DNA of 64,000 nt, from positions 396,675 through 460,674 of the forward strand of contig NZ_LMSP01000023.1 of the NCBI RefSeq assembly GCF_001429545.1, written 5' to 3'. The translations under genes were made by a program, and so were the position numbers. The stretch comes from Paenibacillus sp. Soil787 (GTDB lineage: Bacteria > Bacillota > Bacilli > Paenibacillales > NBRC-103111). The notes below the pieces were generated by a model. That model was not told the origin of the DNA. It saw only the letters and a list, made by a program, of their open reading frames with translations, and made no database searches. Positions 8,203 to 16,818 of the stretch are shown here, piece by piece (position 1 is the first letter of the stretch; every line of letters begins with the position of its first letter).

Positions 8203-9552
8203 GTGATCATGAGCAAAGCGAAAAGACAGCTGCATTTAAATGTATTTATTATGAATACGGGACATCATGAAGCATCATGGCGGCATAAGAACACAGAGCC
8301 GGAGAATATTACGGATATTCGATATTTTCAACGGATTGCACAAATTGCTGAACAGGCTAAATTCGACTCCCTCTTCTTAGCGGATGGATTGGCTGTCAGT
8401 CAAAACATTAAACATGGCGCGTTTGTTGGGCTTGAACCCTTCACTTTGCTATCAGCCTTAGCCGCGGTAACCGATCATATCGGACTTATCGGCACCGTCT
8501 CTACAACGTATAACGAACCCTTTCATGTTGCCCGCAAATTTGCCTCGTTGGATCACATAAGCAAGGGGCGAGCAGGCTGGAATATCGTTACATCCGGAAG
8601 CTCTTTTGAGGCTAGCAATTTCAGCAAAGATGACCATTTGGAGCACAGTAAGCGCTATGAACGGGCCAAAGAGTTTCTTGACGTAACGACCAGTCTGTGG
8701 GACAGCTGGGAAGATGAAGCCCTGATCATCGATCGAGAGTCGGGCACCTTCGCGGATCGAAGTAAAGTCCGGGAAATCAATCATGTCGGCGATACCTTCA
8801 AAGTGCGCGGACCTCTGAATATACCAAGGTCTCCGCAGGGATATCCTGTGCTTGTTCAAGCGGGCTCCTCCGAGTCCGGCAAAGAATTTGCCGCTCAATA
8901 TGCGGAGGCGATATTCACTGCACAGCAAACACTTATTGAGGCCCAGCAGTTTTATTCGGATGTAAAATCAAGACTGGCTAAGTATGGCCGATCTCCTGAG
9001 CAGCTGAAAATCTTACCGGGCATCTGCCCTATTATCGGTCGCACCGAGTCAGAAGCCAAAGAAAAAGAGCAAGAATTAAACGAATTAACCGTACCGGAAT
9101 ATGGACTAAATCAGTTGTCCAATATGTTGAATATTGATTTATTCTCTTATCCGTTGGATGGACCTCTGCCGGAGCTGCCAAACTTGTCCGACATCAACGG
9201 GAATAAAAGCCGCTTCCAGTTGGTCGCTGATCTAGCGAAGCGCGACAATTTAACCATACGCGGGCTGCTTCATCGTCTAGCTGGAGGGCGCGGTCATCGT
9301 ACGTTCGCTGGTACGCCTATCCAAATAGCTGACCAGTTGGAAGAGTGGTTCTTACACGGCGGCAGTGATGGCTTTAATGTGATGCCGCCTTATTTACCAG
9401 CCGGTTTGGATGAATTCGCGCAGCTAGTCATACCGGAGCTGCAGCGAAGAGGATTATTCCGAACGGAGTATTCAGGAACTACCCTGCGGGGTCATTTGGG
9501 CTTGCCCCGACCTGCTAATCAGTATGCGACTGCTGCCGTTGAAGGCGTATAA
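8203..9552 (+). CDS. LLM-class flavin-dependent monooxygenase (NtaA/SnaA/DszA family)
   Basis: A 449-residue luciferase-like FMNH2-dependent monooxygenase. Typical segments are FMNTGHHEASWRH, ARKFASLDHISKGRAGWNIV, SPQGYPVLVQAGSSESGKEF and ALIHRLAGGRGH-like GLLHRLAGGRGHRTF. Family members desulfonate or oxidise nitrilotriacetate, dibenzothiophene sulfone and alkanesulfonates with reduced flavin from a separate reductase. None is seen here, so the reductase must be elsewhere. GTG 8203 has AAAGGG 7 nt upstream; ATG 8209 is an alternative. It lies 20 bp after the permease, which supports a sulfur-scavenging role. Confidence 0.88.
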   Translation: MIMSKAKRQLHLNVFIMNTGHHEASWRHKNTEPENITDIRYFQRIAQIAEQAKFDSLFLADGLAVSQNIKHGAFVGLEPFTLLSALAAVTDHIGLIGTVSTTYNEPFHVARKFASLDHISKGRAGWNIVTSGSSFEASNFSKDDHLEHSKRYERAKEFLDVTTSLWDSWEDEALIIDRESGTFADRSKVREINHVGDTFKVRGPLNIPRSPQGYPVLVQAGSSESGKEFAAQYAEAIFTAQQTLIEAQQFYSDVKSRLAKYGRSPEQLKILPGICPIIGRTESEAKEKEQELNELTVPEYGLNQLSNMLNIDLFSYPLDGPLPELPNLSDINGNKSRFQLVADLAKRDNLTIRGLLHRLAGGRGHRTFAGTPIQIADQLEEWFLHGGSDGFNVMPPYLPAGLDEFAQLVIPELQRRGLFRTEYSGTTLRGHLGLPRPANQYATAAVEGV

Positions 9553-9577
9553 ATATAATTAAATGGAGGTAATTCGT

Positions 9578-9950
9578 ATGAGTACAAATGAACAAGCTAA
9601 GGTAACTCCCAGTCACATTGAGGTGCTTCCGGTCAGTCATTTTCATTCGTGATCAGCATCAGCTGGATGACGCGGGACAGAAGCTTTTGCTCGCCTGCTT
9701 GGTGATCCTGTTGCTCATCCGACGGTGCCAATTAAAACTGGAACCGATTATGTGCTTAAGCTTGATTCGGCTCATGGCGGGCGGGCCGATTCTTGGCATA
9801 TTGATGTGACCTTCGTCGATGCTTATCCGCAGGCTTCTATTCTCCGTGCCGTTGTAGTTCCCGCTTCCGGCGGAGATACGGTTTGGGCGAATACGGCTGC
9901 AGCTTATGAGCACCTCCCTTCTGAATTGCGTACCCTCGTTGATCAGCTCC
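9578..9950 (+). pseudogene. Disrupted TauD/TfdA-family dioxygenase
   Basis: A ribosome-binding site (GGAGGTAA) and ATG 9578 open a frame that hits TGA at 9650. Sequence from about 9630 continues the family in the next frame (SVIFIRDQHQLDDAG), and from about 9700 it returns to the first frame (VPIKTGTDYVLKLDSAHGG, then SWHIDVTF, which keeps the HxD iron-ligand motif). Roughly 30-40 N-terminal codons and the whole C-terminal half, including the second His ligand, are missing. The 3' end is fused to the tail of an E-element at 9951. TauD oxygenates taurine or related sulfonates, which fits the preceding operon. This copy cannot encode an active enzyme. Confidence 0.85.
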
Positions 9951-9972
9951 AACTTATACTCTCATATCTACT
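9951..9972 (+). repeat. E-element 3' remnant
   Basis: Twenty-two bases match the 3' end of E-element copy 1 (AACTTATACT then TATCTACT). They join the truncated dioxygenase directly to the 108-bp repeat. A single deletion running from inside the dioxygenase into an E-element that once followed it would explain this junction. Confidence 0.7.
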
Positions 9973-9973
9973 G

Positions 9974-10283
9974 AAAAAGCCTGCATAAGTGCAGTCTTTT
10001 CAATCGATTCCGACGATTATGGAGGAATTCCTGCAAATATACAGTATTATTGCAGCATTTCTGCTTGTACCTGAGAAGTAGCTGCGAAAAAGTGTATTTT
10101 TGCAGGCATTTTATTTACCGAGCTAAATTAGAGGTAAAAAGGATGTATACATGCAGCGATTCTGCGAAGGCGGACCCCGTCGAGATGAGACGAACGGTTT
10201 CCCCTCTCCGACACACTGCTCGATGCAGTCTTTATTTGGTCCCCTAATCGACTTTCATCATTAGGCGAATTGAAGAAGTTGAC
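9974..10283. repeat. CTGCA-hairpin repeat region; first 108 bp repeated at window end
   Basis: Bases 9974-10081 match 63893-64000 with three differences by eye. The unit holds CTGCATAAGTGCAG (9981), CTGCAAATATACAG (10031) and CTGCGAAAAAGTG with TTTTTGCAGG (10082-10106), spaced about 50 bp apart. The first hairpin, flanked by AAAAG/CTTTT, could terminate transcription. The stretch 10110-10283 carries further short hairpins (ACTGC/GCAGT near 10218) but no gene that I can support. Confidence 0.75.
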
Positions 10284-10372
10284 AAGGATAAACGACTCCG
10301 TCGTCCTTAAGGGACGAACGCGTTTGTCTAGGTAGATGTGAAGTAAAAGTATAATACTTATACTTTTACTAC
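10284..10372 (+). repeat. E-element copy 2
   Basis: Nearly identical to copy 1 (160-252). The first stem is unchanged. The second stem has changed to ACGAACGCGTTTGT. The third stem is AAAAGTATAA-tac-TTATACTTTT. It abuts the terminator of the convergent serine dehydratase operon. Confidence 0.8.
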
Positions 10373-10406
10373 AAAAAAAGCCCGCAGGTGAACTCACCCA
10401 CAGACT
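10373..10406 (-). terminator. Terminator of the serine dehydratase operon
   Basis: On the minus strand a 12-bp stem with G-T wobbles (GTCTGTGGGTGA paired with TCACCTGCGGGC) is followed by seven T residues, shortly after the sdaAA stop codon at 10413. Confidence 0.8.
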
Positions 10407-10412
10407 TGATTA

Positions 10413-11300
10413 CTAACGCTGCTTCTTACCCAGATTCAGCTCTTTCATGATTTGTTGGCCTGTTGGTGTCTGAGCTAAGCCACCTTTGGCTGTCTCCCGG
10501 TGTTTCTCCGGCATAGCCGTGCCTACTTCGTACATCACTTGAACGACTTCATCCGAAGGGATGACGGATCTGACACCGGCCAAAGCCATATCGGCAGCTG
10601 CCATGGCATTGACAGCCCCAAAACCATTACGGACAATACAAGGAATTTCAACCAAGCCACCAACGGGGTCGCATATGAGCCCCAAGGTGTTCTTAAGCGC
10701 AAGCCCCACTGCGTGCATCGCCTGTTCAGGCGTTCCGCCGCGAAGCTCCACTAGCGCACCTGCCGCCATACCAATGGCAGACCCAACCTCAGCTTGGCAT
10801 CCACCTTCTGCACCAGAGACGAAGGAGTTGTTGGCAATGACATAACCAATGGCACCAGCGCTCAACAAACCATTGACCATATGGTCGTCATCCCATCCAA
10901 ATCGCTGCTGACTGCTAATGAAAACACCTGGGATAATCCCGCAAGAGCCAGCCGTCGGCGTAGCGATGATGCGTCCCATGGATGCGTTAACTTCTGACAC
11001 AGCGAGTGCATAAGCCATCGCTTTGCAGGCTTCTTCGCCTAAGGACGCTTCTGTCGTTGTCATATAGCTCGCAACACGCTGAGCATCTTTTCCCGTCAAC
11101 CCGCTTCGGGATGTTGTATCCTCCGTCAATCCTTTAGCGACAGCTTCTTTCATGATTTGGTAATACGCCCGCATTTTTTCAAAAACATACTCAGGTGGTT
11201 TGCCCGATTCTTGGCTCTGATCAGCCAGCATGACTTCTGCAATGGATAATCCTTCGGAAGCGCATACTTCCGTTAATTGTTTCAATGTCCGGAATCTCAT
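10413..11300 (-). CDS. sdaAA: L-serine dehydratase, iron-sulfur type, alpha subunit
   Basis: A 295-residue alpha chain of the two-subunit [4Fe-4S] L-serine dehydratase, which converts serine to pyruvate and ammonia. Conserved Cys-bearing segments are present: GSCGIIPGVF, GGCQAEVG and GLICDPVGGLVEIPC. The start codon follows the beta-subunit stop codon directly (TAA-ATG), so the two genes are translationally coupled. A glycine cleavage cluster lies elsewhere in the window; both feed one-carbon and serine/glycine metabolism, but they are not one operon. Confidence 0.95.
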   Translation of the reverse strand: MRFRTLKQLTEVCASEGLSIAEVMLADQSQESGKPPEYVFEKMRAYYQIMKEAVAKGLTEDTTSRSGLTGKDAQRVASYMTTTEASLGEEACKAMAYALAVSEVNASMGRIIATPTAGSCGIIPGVFISSQQRFGWDDDHMVNGLLSAGAIGYVIANNSFVSGAEGGCQAEVGSAIGMAAGALVELRGGTPEQAMHAVGLALKNTLGLICDPVGGLVEIPCIVRNGFGAVNAMAAADMALAGVRSVIPSDEVVQVMYEVGTAMPEKHRETAKGGLAQTPTGQQIMKELNLGKKQR

Positions 11301-11981
11301 TTATTCGCCTCTTTCTGCGAGGTCTACTTTTTTTATTTCGAATATCATACTTAAATTCTCGAGTTCTTGTATAAGCGAATCCGGAATCGATACATCCGTT
11401 TCGATCACGGTCATCGCTTCCCGATCGCGGCCCTTCCGATCCAAATCCATGAATCCAATATTGATTTCGTTGCGCCCCAATAATGCGGTAATATCAGCAA
11501 TCATCCCAGGACGATCATGATGGGAAATCACTAATGTAGGATATACTGCAGTAAATTTTACATCAAATTGATTCACATTAACAATCTCAATATTACCTCC
11601 GCCGATCGATGCTCCCGTCATTCTCAATTCACGTGTATCGGTAGAAAGTATGAATCGAACGGTGTTGGGATGATCAGCTTTATCTTTACTTGTAAGGAAG
11701 GCAATCTCCACACCAAGCGCTTCTGCCTCTTCGGCAGCAACAGGAATACGCGGATCATCGGTTTCATAATCCAGTAGACCGCCAATAAGCGCCAAATCGG
11801 TGCCATGCCCCCGGTAAGTATCGGCGAAAGAACCGAATAGCGTGATTTCAACCTTCTGCGGTTGTTCGCCAAGCAGTTGTCTGGCTACACGTCCTAGCCG
11901 GACCGCTCCTGCGGTATGAGAGCTTGATGGACCGATCATAGATGGTCCGATGATCGAAAACACATCTTTAAAACGCATCAT
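11301..11981 (-). CDS. sdaAB: L-serine dehydratase, iron-sulfur type, beta subunit with ACT domain
   Basis: A 226-residue beta chain. The N-terminal domain shows the substrate-side motif IGPSSSHTAG. Residues about 148-222 form an ACT domain (TLVISHHDRPGMIADITALL), which in this enzyme family binds an amino acid and regulates activity. It is first in a two-gene operon with sdaAA. An AGGAGA site lies before ATG 11981. Gene order beta-alpha is usual in Bacillales. Confidence 0.95.
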   Translation of the reverse strand: MMRFKDVFSIIGPSMIGPSSSHTAGAVRLGRVARQLLGEQPQKVEITLFGSFADTYRGHGTDLALIGGLLDYETDDPRIPVAAEEAEALGVEIAFLTSKDKADHPNTVRFILSTDTRELRMTGASIGGGNIEIVNVNQFDVKFTAVYPTLVISHHDRPGMIADITALLGRNEINIGFMDLDRKGRDREAMTVIETDVSIPDSLIQELENLSMIFEIKKVDLAERGE

Positions 11982-12165
11982 GCAGCTCTCCTATCTTATA
12001 GTGTTATTACCTTTACTATCATTGTATGAAGCGAAAACAATAAAGACAAGTCTTCAATGCGTCCATTTATTCCTAAAATGATCACAGTCATCATAGTAAC
12101 ATATTCGACGGCAATTCGCTTTTACATGTGAAAAAGCAATCTTTCCCTTGTGGTCTACCATGGAC

Positions 12166-13056
12166 TTATTTGATTTGGCTGCCAACACTCATTTTGCGAA
12201 GATATTGTTTAGGGGTACACCCGTTGAATCGTTTGAACAACTCGTAAAAATGGGCCATATTCTCTATCCCAATAGATTCCGCAATTTCGCCCACACTGCG
12301 GGTTTCGGTAACGAGCATCCGCTCCGCTTTGGCAATACGCTTTTGATTGACGTAATCGGTAAACGAGGATCCCATCTTTTTTTTGAAATATTTCGAGAAG
12401 TACGAGTAACTCATGCCGGCGATTTGACTCGCCGCTCCTAGGTCTATTTTTTCAGTTAAATGTTCGTCCACAAAAGCTACTAGCAACCGAATGATATCAG
12501 CATCAGCATCAACATTGACATGCGTCATCAACAACTCCCGGTTGTCATGGCGAAGCAGCAGCAAGAGCAGATGCTTAATATGCATGCTGACTGCGATTTC
12601 ATAGCCTTTATTTTTCCCCATAACCTCATGATGTGTATCTGTGATAATCATGCCAATTTCCTTCTTCACCTTTTCATTTTCCCGAAAAATGTAATTCAGC
12701 TCTTCTAGAGGATGAAATATTTCCAAAAAATGCCGGTAATACATCATCATAGCCGGATCGAAATAAGGCTGCAGGTCGATGTGCAGCACGATGTAGACGA
12801 GATCCTTATCTCCGATCTTTCGTCCTCTATGCAATTGGGAAGAACCGATAACCACCACGTCCCCAGCATTAAGCGGGTAGACATGATTAGGCGTCTGAAT
12901 TTCATGAGTCCCTTCTTCAACCAAAATGAACTCAACCTCTTTATGGTAATGCCAGGGATTCACGTCTTTCTGTTCTTTTCCCGACTGGGTAAATCGCCAC
13001 ACCTTCATACATAACGACGAGTTCTGATAGGGGATCGGCTCTTTAAAAATTTCCAT
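12166..13056 (-). CDS. AraC-family transcriptional regulator with cupin sensor
   Basis: About 296 residues. An N-terminal cupin-like domain (NPWHYHKEVEFILVEEGTHE, YPLNAGDVVVIGSSQLH) is followed by two C-terminal helix-turn-helix motifs (AASQIAGMSYSYFSKYFKKK, VGEIAESIGIENMAHFYELF). ATG 13056 is preferred to the upstream ATG 13119, because the extra residues form a hydrophobic stretch unlike a cytoplasmic regulator. It is divergent from two sugar-dehydrogenase-type genes that begin at 13197 and probably controls them in response to a sugar or polyol. Confidence 0.88.
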   Translation of the reverse strand: MEIFKEPIPYQNSSLCMKVWRFTQSGKEQKDVNPWHYHKEVEFILVEEGTHEIQTPNHVYPLNAGDVVVIGSSQLHRGRKIGDKDLVYIVLHIDLQPYFDPAMMMYYRHFLEIFHPLEELNYIFRENEKVKKEIGMIITDTHHEVMGKNKGYEIAVSMHIKHLLLLLLRHDNRELLMTHVNVDADADIIRLLVAFVDEHLTEKIDLGAASQIAGMSYSYFSKYFKKKMGSSFTDYVNQKRIAKAERMLVTETRSVGEIAESIGIENMAHFYELFKRFNGCTPKQYLRKMSVGSQIK

Positions 13057-13196
13057 AGATTCAATCACCGCACTTTCAAACAGCACTAATATGGATATAA
13101 AAAGAATAAATGTCCGCATATACGGTATCTTGCAATACGTATATCATATAACTTAGTTAAACATATTTATACAATAAAGTAAGGAGTGAATTTTGC

Positions 13197-14207
13197 ATGA
13201 AAGTAGCCATACTCGGTTGCGGGGGAATGGGAAATGTACATGCCTTCTGTTACTCGAACATGCCGGATGTGACGCTGGTTGGCGTCTGCGATACGGATTT
13301 TGAGCTGGCGCAAGAACTATCCCAGAAAACGGGAGCACTTGCCTTTACTTCCTTTGAAGCCATGCTGATTGAGACGGATTTCGATGTCGTCAGTGTGACA
13401 TTGCCAAGCTTCTTACATAAAGAATATACGTTGAAAGCGGCAGAAGCCGGAAAACATGTGATTTGTGAAAAACCGCTCGCGCTGGATTTAAAGGATGCAG
13501 AAGCGATGATCCGCAGCTGCGAACAACATGGCGTTCGTCTTTTTGTCGGACACGTTGTTCGTTTTTTCCCCGAATATGTGCAAATGAAGCAAGCCATCGA
13601 TGAAGGGAAGTTAGGCCGGGTCGGCGTAGCTCATGCCAAACGGATAGGCTCACATCCCGGCAATCTCAGACCTTGGTTCTACGAAGCGGATAAAAGCGGC
13701 GGCGTTATTGCCGATCTCATGATACACGATATTGACTTTTTTCGCTCAGCGATCGGTGAAGTTAAGTCGGTATATGGCTTGAATCAACGCGTCAATGATA
13801 TCGACTACGCTCTGGTCACTCTTCTTTTTGAAAACGGGGCAGTGGCCAATCTGGAAGCATTTTGGGGATATCACGGACCGTTCCAAACCGCTGTGGAAAT
13901 TGCCGGCAGCAAAGGTATCATACGCAGCGACAGCCAAAAAAGCAGTTCTTTGCAAATCTGCAAGGCCCCTTCCGATTCAGAGGGCAGACGTTTCGCTGAA
14001 GTTCCGCAAAGTCCGGGATTTAAAAGCCCCTATGAATTGGAATTATCTCATTTCATTCAATGCATACGAGATGGAAGCGAACCCATCGTAACGGCTAACG
14101 ATGCTTACAAGGCGCTAGAAATTACCATGGCTGCGCTGGAGTCGGTACGGACAGGAAAGTCTGTGGGGCTGCTCTTGAGTTCAAAGCTTGGGGAGGAGAC
14201 AGCATGA
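13197..14207 (+). CDS. Gfo/Idh/MocA family NAD(P)-dependent oxidoreductase
   Basis: A 336-residue protein. The Rossmann motif AILGCGGMGNVHAF opens it, CEKPLALDL marks the conserved EKP lysine region, and LMIHDIDFFRSAIG supplies the catalytic His/Asp region. Family members oxidise or epimerise sugars, inositols and sugar phosphates. AAGGAG lies about 10 nt before ATG 13197. It overlaps the next gene by 4 nt (ATGA). The two paralogous enzymes may perform successive oxidation/reduction steps on one sugar; this is inference. Confidence 0.9.
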   Translation: MKVAILGCGGMGNVHAFCYSNMPDVTLVGVCDTDFELAQELSQKTGALAFTSFEAMLIETDFDVVSVTLPSFLHKEYTLKAAEAGKHVICEKPLALDLKDAEAMIRSCEQHGVRLFVGHVVRFFPEYVQMKQAIDEGKLGRVGVAHAKRIGSHPGNLRPWFYEADKSGGVIADLMIHDIDFFRSAIGEVKSVYGLNQRVNDIDYALVTLLFENGAVANLEAFWGYHGPFQTAVEIAGSKGIIRSDSQKSSSLQICKAPSDSEGRRFAEVPQSPGFKSPYELELSHFIQCIRDGSEPIVTANDAYKALEITMAALESVRTGKSVGLLLSSKLGEETA

Positions 14208-15214
14208 AGAAATTAAAAGTAGGTATGATCAGTTTTGCACACGGCCATGCATACTCTTATTTGAATTCGCTTAGGGCCATGCCGAGTGTGGAAATCACTG
14301 GTATTGCAGACGAAGTTAAAAGCCGTGTAGAGGAAGTAACAACCAATTATGGCTTACCATATTTTGAAAATTATCAGGATTTGCTCGCTACAGGTATTGA
14401 CGCAGTCGTCATTTGCTCGGAAAATGCCCGTCACGCAGAGATCACGATAGCGGCGGCGAAATCCGGCAAGCACGTGCTCTGTGAAAAGCCGCTTGGCATA
14501 TCCGTCTCTGAAATGGAAGCCATGATTTCTGCCTGTAAGGAAAACGATGTACAGCTTATGACTGCGTTTCCATGCCGGTATCTGGCTTCGGTGATTAAAG
14601 CGAAGGAAGCGGTCGAGCTTGGCGAGATCGGTGATATTATAGCCATTAAGGGAACCAATCGCGGATCGCTTCCTTCCGGTTGGTTCCTCCAATCGGAGTT
14701 ATCCGGCGGCGGAGCCTTGTTGGATCATACCGTACATGTCATGGACTTGATGAATTGGATTACCCAATCCGAGGTGAAAGAGGTTTACGCCTATTCAGCC
14801 ACTTTGTTTAACGAAAACCTGGATATCGATGATACAGGTATGATTCATGTCAAGTATGCTAATGGGGTGTTTGGCGTCTTAGACACAAGCTGGTCGCGGA
14901 ACTCGGCATTCCCTACCTGGGGAGATGTGACGATGACGATCATCGGTACGAAAGGTACCATATCGGTTGATGGTTTTGCCCAAAAAAACGAGCTATATAG
15001 TTTGGAAAATGGAAAGGGCATATGGAATTTCTGGGGAGACTCCATGGATGATTACTTAGTGAAGGCCTTTGTTCATGCTCTGCTCAATGGCGAACAGGTA
15101 CCGATCACTGGGGAAGATGGATTACGTTCAACTGTTGTCGCCTTAGCGGGTTACAAATCCGTGGAACTGGGGCAGCCCGTTTTGTTAGTAGACTTTTCCT
15201 TCCTCCCCACTTGA
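14204..15214 (+). CDS. Gfo/Idh/MocA family oxidoreductase, second copy
   Basis: Also 336 residues. It begins KVGMISFAHGHAYSYL, so the Rossmann glycine motif is altered (GMISFAHGH instead of GxGxxG). The CEKPLGI motif and the LLDHTVHVMDLMNW region are intact. The atypical nucleotide-binding loop resembles the subgroup with 'FAHxH' loops, whose members may bind cofactor weakly. It is coupled to the preceding gene by an ATGA overlap. Confidence 0.88.
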   Translation: MKKLKVGMISFAHGHAYSYLNSLRAMPSVEITGIADEVKSRVEEVTTNYGLPYFENYQDLLATGIDAVVICSENARHAEITIAAAKSGKHVLCEKPLGISVSEMEAMISACKENDVQLMTAFPCRYLASVIKAKEAVELGEIGDIIAIKGTNRGSLPSGWFLQSELSGGGALLDHTVHVMDLMNWITQSEVKEVYAYSATLFNENLDIDDTGMIHVKYANGVFGVLDTSWSRNSAFPTWGDVTMTIIGTKGTISVDGFAQKNELYSLENGKGIWNFWGDSMDDYLVKAFVHALLNGEQVPITGEDGLRSTVVALAGYKSVELGQPVLLVDFSFLPT

Positions 15215-15217
15215 ATG

Positions 15218-15394
15218 GGAACGTTGATGCTCTATTTTGTTCAAAAGTGGCAATCATACAAGCGTTGCGGAACGACGATCCGCTATATTCCCCTTGAGAG
15301 CCGAATATCAGCCTGAAACGGATAAATAACGTACTCACGTTCCCTTAACGCTCAAACAGGCAGCTATTTCGGCGAATAGCGCATCGTCGTTTCC
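15218..15394. repeat. Four-motif intergenic array, GGAACG family, copy A
   Basis: Two forward motifs (15218-15238 and 15269-15289; consensus GGAACGACGATGCGCTATTT) are followed by two in inverse orientation (15324-15343 and 15374-15394). Start-to-start intervals are 51, 55 and 50 bp. It begins three bases after the dehydrogenase stop codon. Confidence 0.85.
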
Positions 15395-15585
15395 ACTTCA
15401 CTAATTTTTCTCAGATCATTATGCGCTTGGTGTTGGCTATCCTTGATATGGTTCAGTTCGGCACCTAGCTGCAGCGTGTCATTGGCGATTACTTTAACGC
15501 CATCCGATAGCGATTCGCATCACTCGGATTAGGGATAATCATGATAGAGGGCAGATTTTTCAATATGCGGACAAAAAGGTTAAGA
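15364..15585 (-). pseudogene. Possible decayed 3' end of an unknown gene
   Basis: On the minus strand the text from 15585 reads FVRILKNLPSIMIIPNPSDA, then after an apparent one-base shift near 15510 continues as GVKVIANDTLQLGAELNHIK and on to a stop at 15364-15366. The residue composition is protein-like and helical, but no start or ribosome-binding site precedes it and I do not recognise the family. The last codons coincide with the final motif of array copy A. This is tentative. Confidence 0.35.
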
Positions 15586-15686
15586 TTTAATGAACGCGAA
15601 CAAATGTTCTTTATTTTTCTTCGAAAATATGGTAATAATAAGAGGTAACCTATTTGCGTGAAGCAAAAACCAAGGAGGAATTTAAT

Positions 15687-16115
15687 ATGACAGTAAAATT
15701 AACAGCCTATCTAGTGATGGATGGCACTGCGCAGGAAGCTATTCAATTCTATGAAAAGGCACTGGATGCCCAAGTTCTTTTCTCGCAATCTTTCGGTGAG
15801 ATGCCGGCTAACCCAGATTTTCCTTTACCGGAGGATGCTAAGGGGCGTATAGGACATGCGATGCTGCAAGTTGGCGAGTCTAGCTTGATGTTTTCCGATA
15901 CATTTCCAGGGCAGACTGTTCAAAAGGGCGATAACGTGACTGTCTGTATTACATCGGGTGATAAGGAAAAATCACAACAGTTCTACAATGCCTTGAAGGA
16001 AGGCGGCCAAGTCATTATGGAGCTCCAAGAGACTCATTTCAGCCCCGCATATGGTCAGGTAAAAGACAAGTTCGGTGTTACCTTCCAAATATTCACAGAA
16101 GGCACATCCATGTAA
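15687..16115 (+). CDS. VOC-family protein, PhnB/3-demethylubiquinone-methyltransferase-like fold
   Basis: A 142-residue glyoxalase-fold protein of the PhnB-like group: MTVKLTAYLVMDGTAQEAIQ, GRIGHAMLQVGESSLMFSDT, FGVTFQIFTE. ATG 15687 has AAGGAGG 8-9 nt upstream, inside a longer open frame. Such proteins are metal-dependent or metal-free enzymes or antibiotic-binding proteins with varied substrates; none can be assigned here. It is convergent with a DinB gene. Confidence 0.85.
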   Translation: MTVKLTAYLVMDGTAQEAIQFYEKALDAQVLFSQSFGEMPANPDFPLPEDAKGRIGHAMLQVGESSLMFSDTFPGQTVQKGDNVTVCITSGDKEKSQQFYNALKEGGQVIMELQETHFSPAYGQVKDKFGVTFQIFTEGTSM

Positions 16116-16122
16116 TTGGCAA

Positions 16123-16163
16123 AAAAACGGCCCTGCTCGCATCCGCTGCGACAGAGCCGTTTG
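16123..16163. terminator. Bidirectional terminator between VOC and DinB genes
   Basis: A stem AAACGGC/GCCGTTT with an internal CTG/CAG and A/T runs on both sides. It stands between two convergent stop codons. Confidence 0.8.
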
Positions 16164-16167
16164 TTGT

Positions 16168-16668
16168 TCAGGAGTACCAAAAAAGCGCATATTCGGTCAT
16201 CACAGATGCGTATCCCATTTGACGCAGCATAGCCGTAATATTGCCGCGGTGATAGGTTGCGTGATTGACGACCTGCAGAACCATTTCAGATAAGCTGGTA
16301 TCACGCGGTCTCGTATAAGGATTATCGAGCATAATCCTCTTCTCCATATCTTCCTGTTGGTTCAAGAACGTTTTAAACCCCTCTGATACCTGGACATACA
16401 TTTTTTCCATTTCCTCCAAGCCTTTCGACTCCACACCAGCAGTCAATTGAGCTGAATCGGCCATTGCTTCCCTCATGCTTTTACCGGAAATAATGTCTAA
16501 CCAGCACGCATCCACCAAGTAAATATGAGCGATCGCCTTGGATATCGTAGAAAAAACGCTTTGAATCTCCTTATTATAAACGTCCTGTGGAAGTTCTTTT
16601 AATCGATTCAACATGGTTTGATTCGCCCATACGTGGTAATCGTACATTTCTAGTGCAGGATGAGTCAT
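16168..16668 (-). CDS. DinB-family protein
   Basis: A 166-residue four-helix protein. It shows DinB-like metal-ligand positions: His in KAIAHIYLVDACWL, and HATYHRGNITAMLRQMGY near the C-terminus. DinB/YfiT proteins bind a divalent metal and often act as thiol-dependent transferases (bacillithiol in this phylum). ATG 16668 has AAAGGAGA 7 nt upstream; a GTG 21 nt earlier is in frame but lacks a site. Its substrate is unknown. Confidence 0.88.
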   Translation of the reverse strand: MTHPALEMYDYHVWANQTMLNRLKELPQDVYNKEIQSVFSTISKAIAHIYLVDACWLDIISGKSMREAMADSAQLTAGVESKGLEEMEKMYVQVSEGFKTFLNQQEDMEKRIMLDNPYTRPRDTSLSEMVLQVVNHATYHRGNITAMLRQMGYASVMTEYALFWYS

Positions 16669-16732
16669 AGTTATCGTCTCCTTTTTCACTGTTCTTGCGT
16701 CATTTCAAGTGTTACCTTTATCATACAGCAAA

Positions 16733-16788
16733 TACCCTGACAGCCTTATGTCAGGGTATAAATAATAAAAACCCCATGTAGGGGTTTT
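16733..16788 (-). terminator. Double hairpin terminator downstream of the small membrane protein
   Basis: Two stems: TACCCTGACA/TGTCAGGGTA (16733-16758) and AAAACCCC-atgta-GGGGTTTT (16767-16788). Either could end transcription arriving from the minus-strand gene at 16819. Confidence 0.7.
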
Positions 16789-16818
16789 CTCGTACAGTTA
16801 AAGCAATGGATCTTCGGT

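Noticed and set aside
9951..10412. Insertion sequence at the broken dioxygenase
   Set aside because: No transposase ORF, terminal inverted repeats or target duplication can be seen; only short folded repeats.
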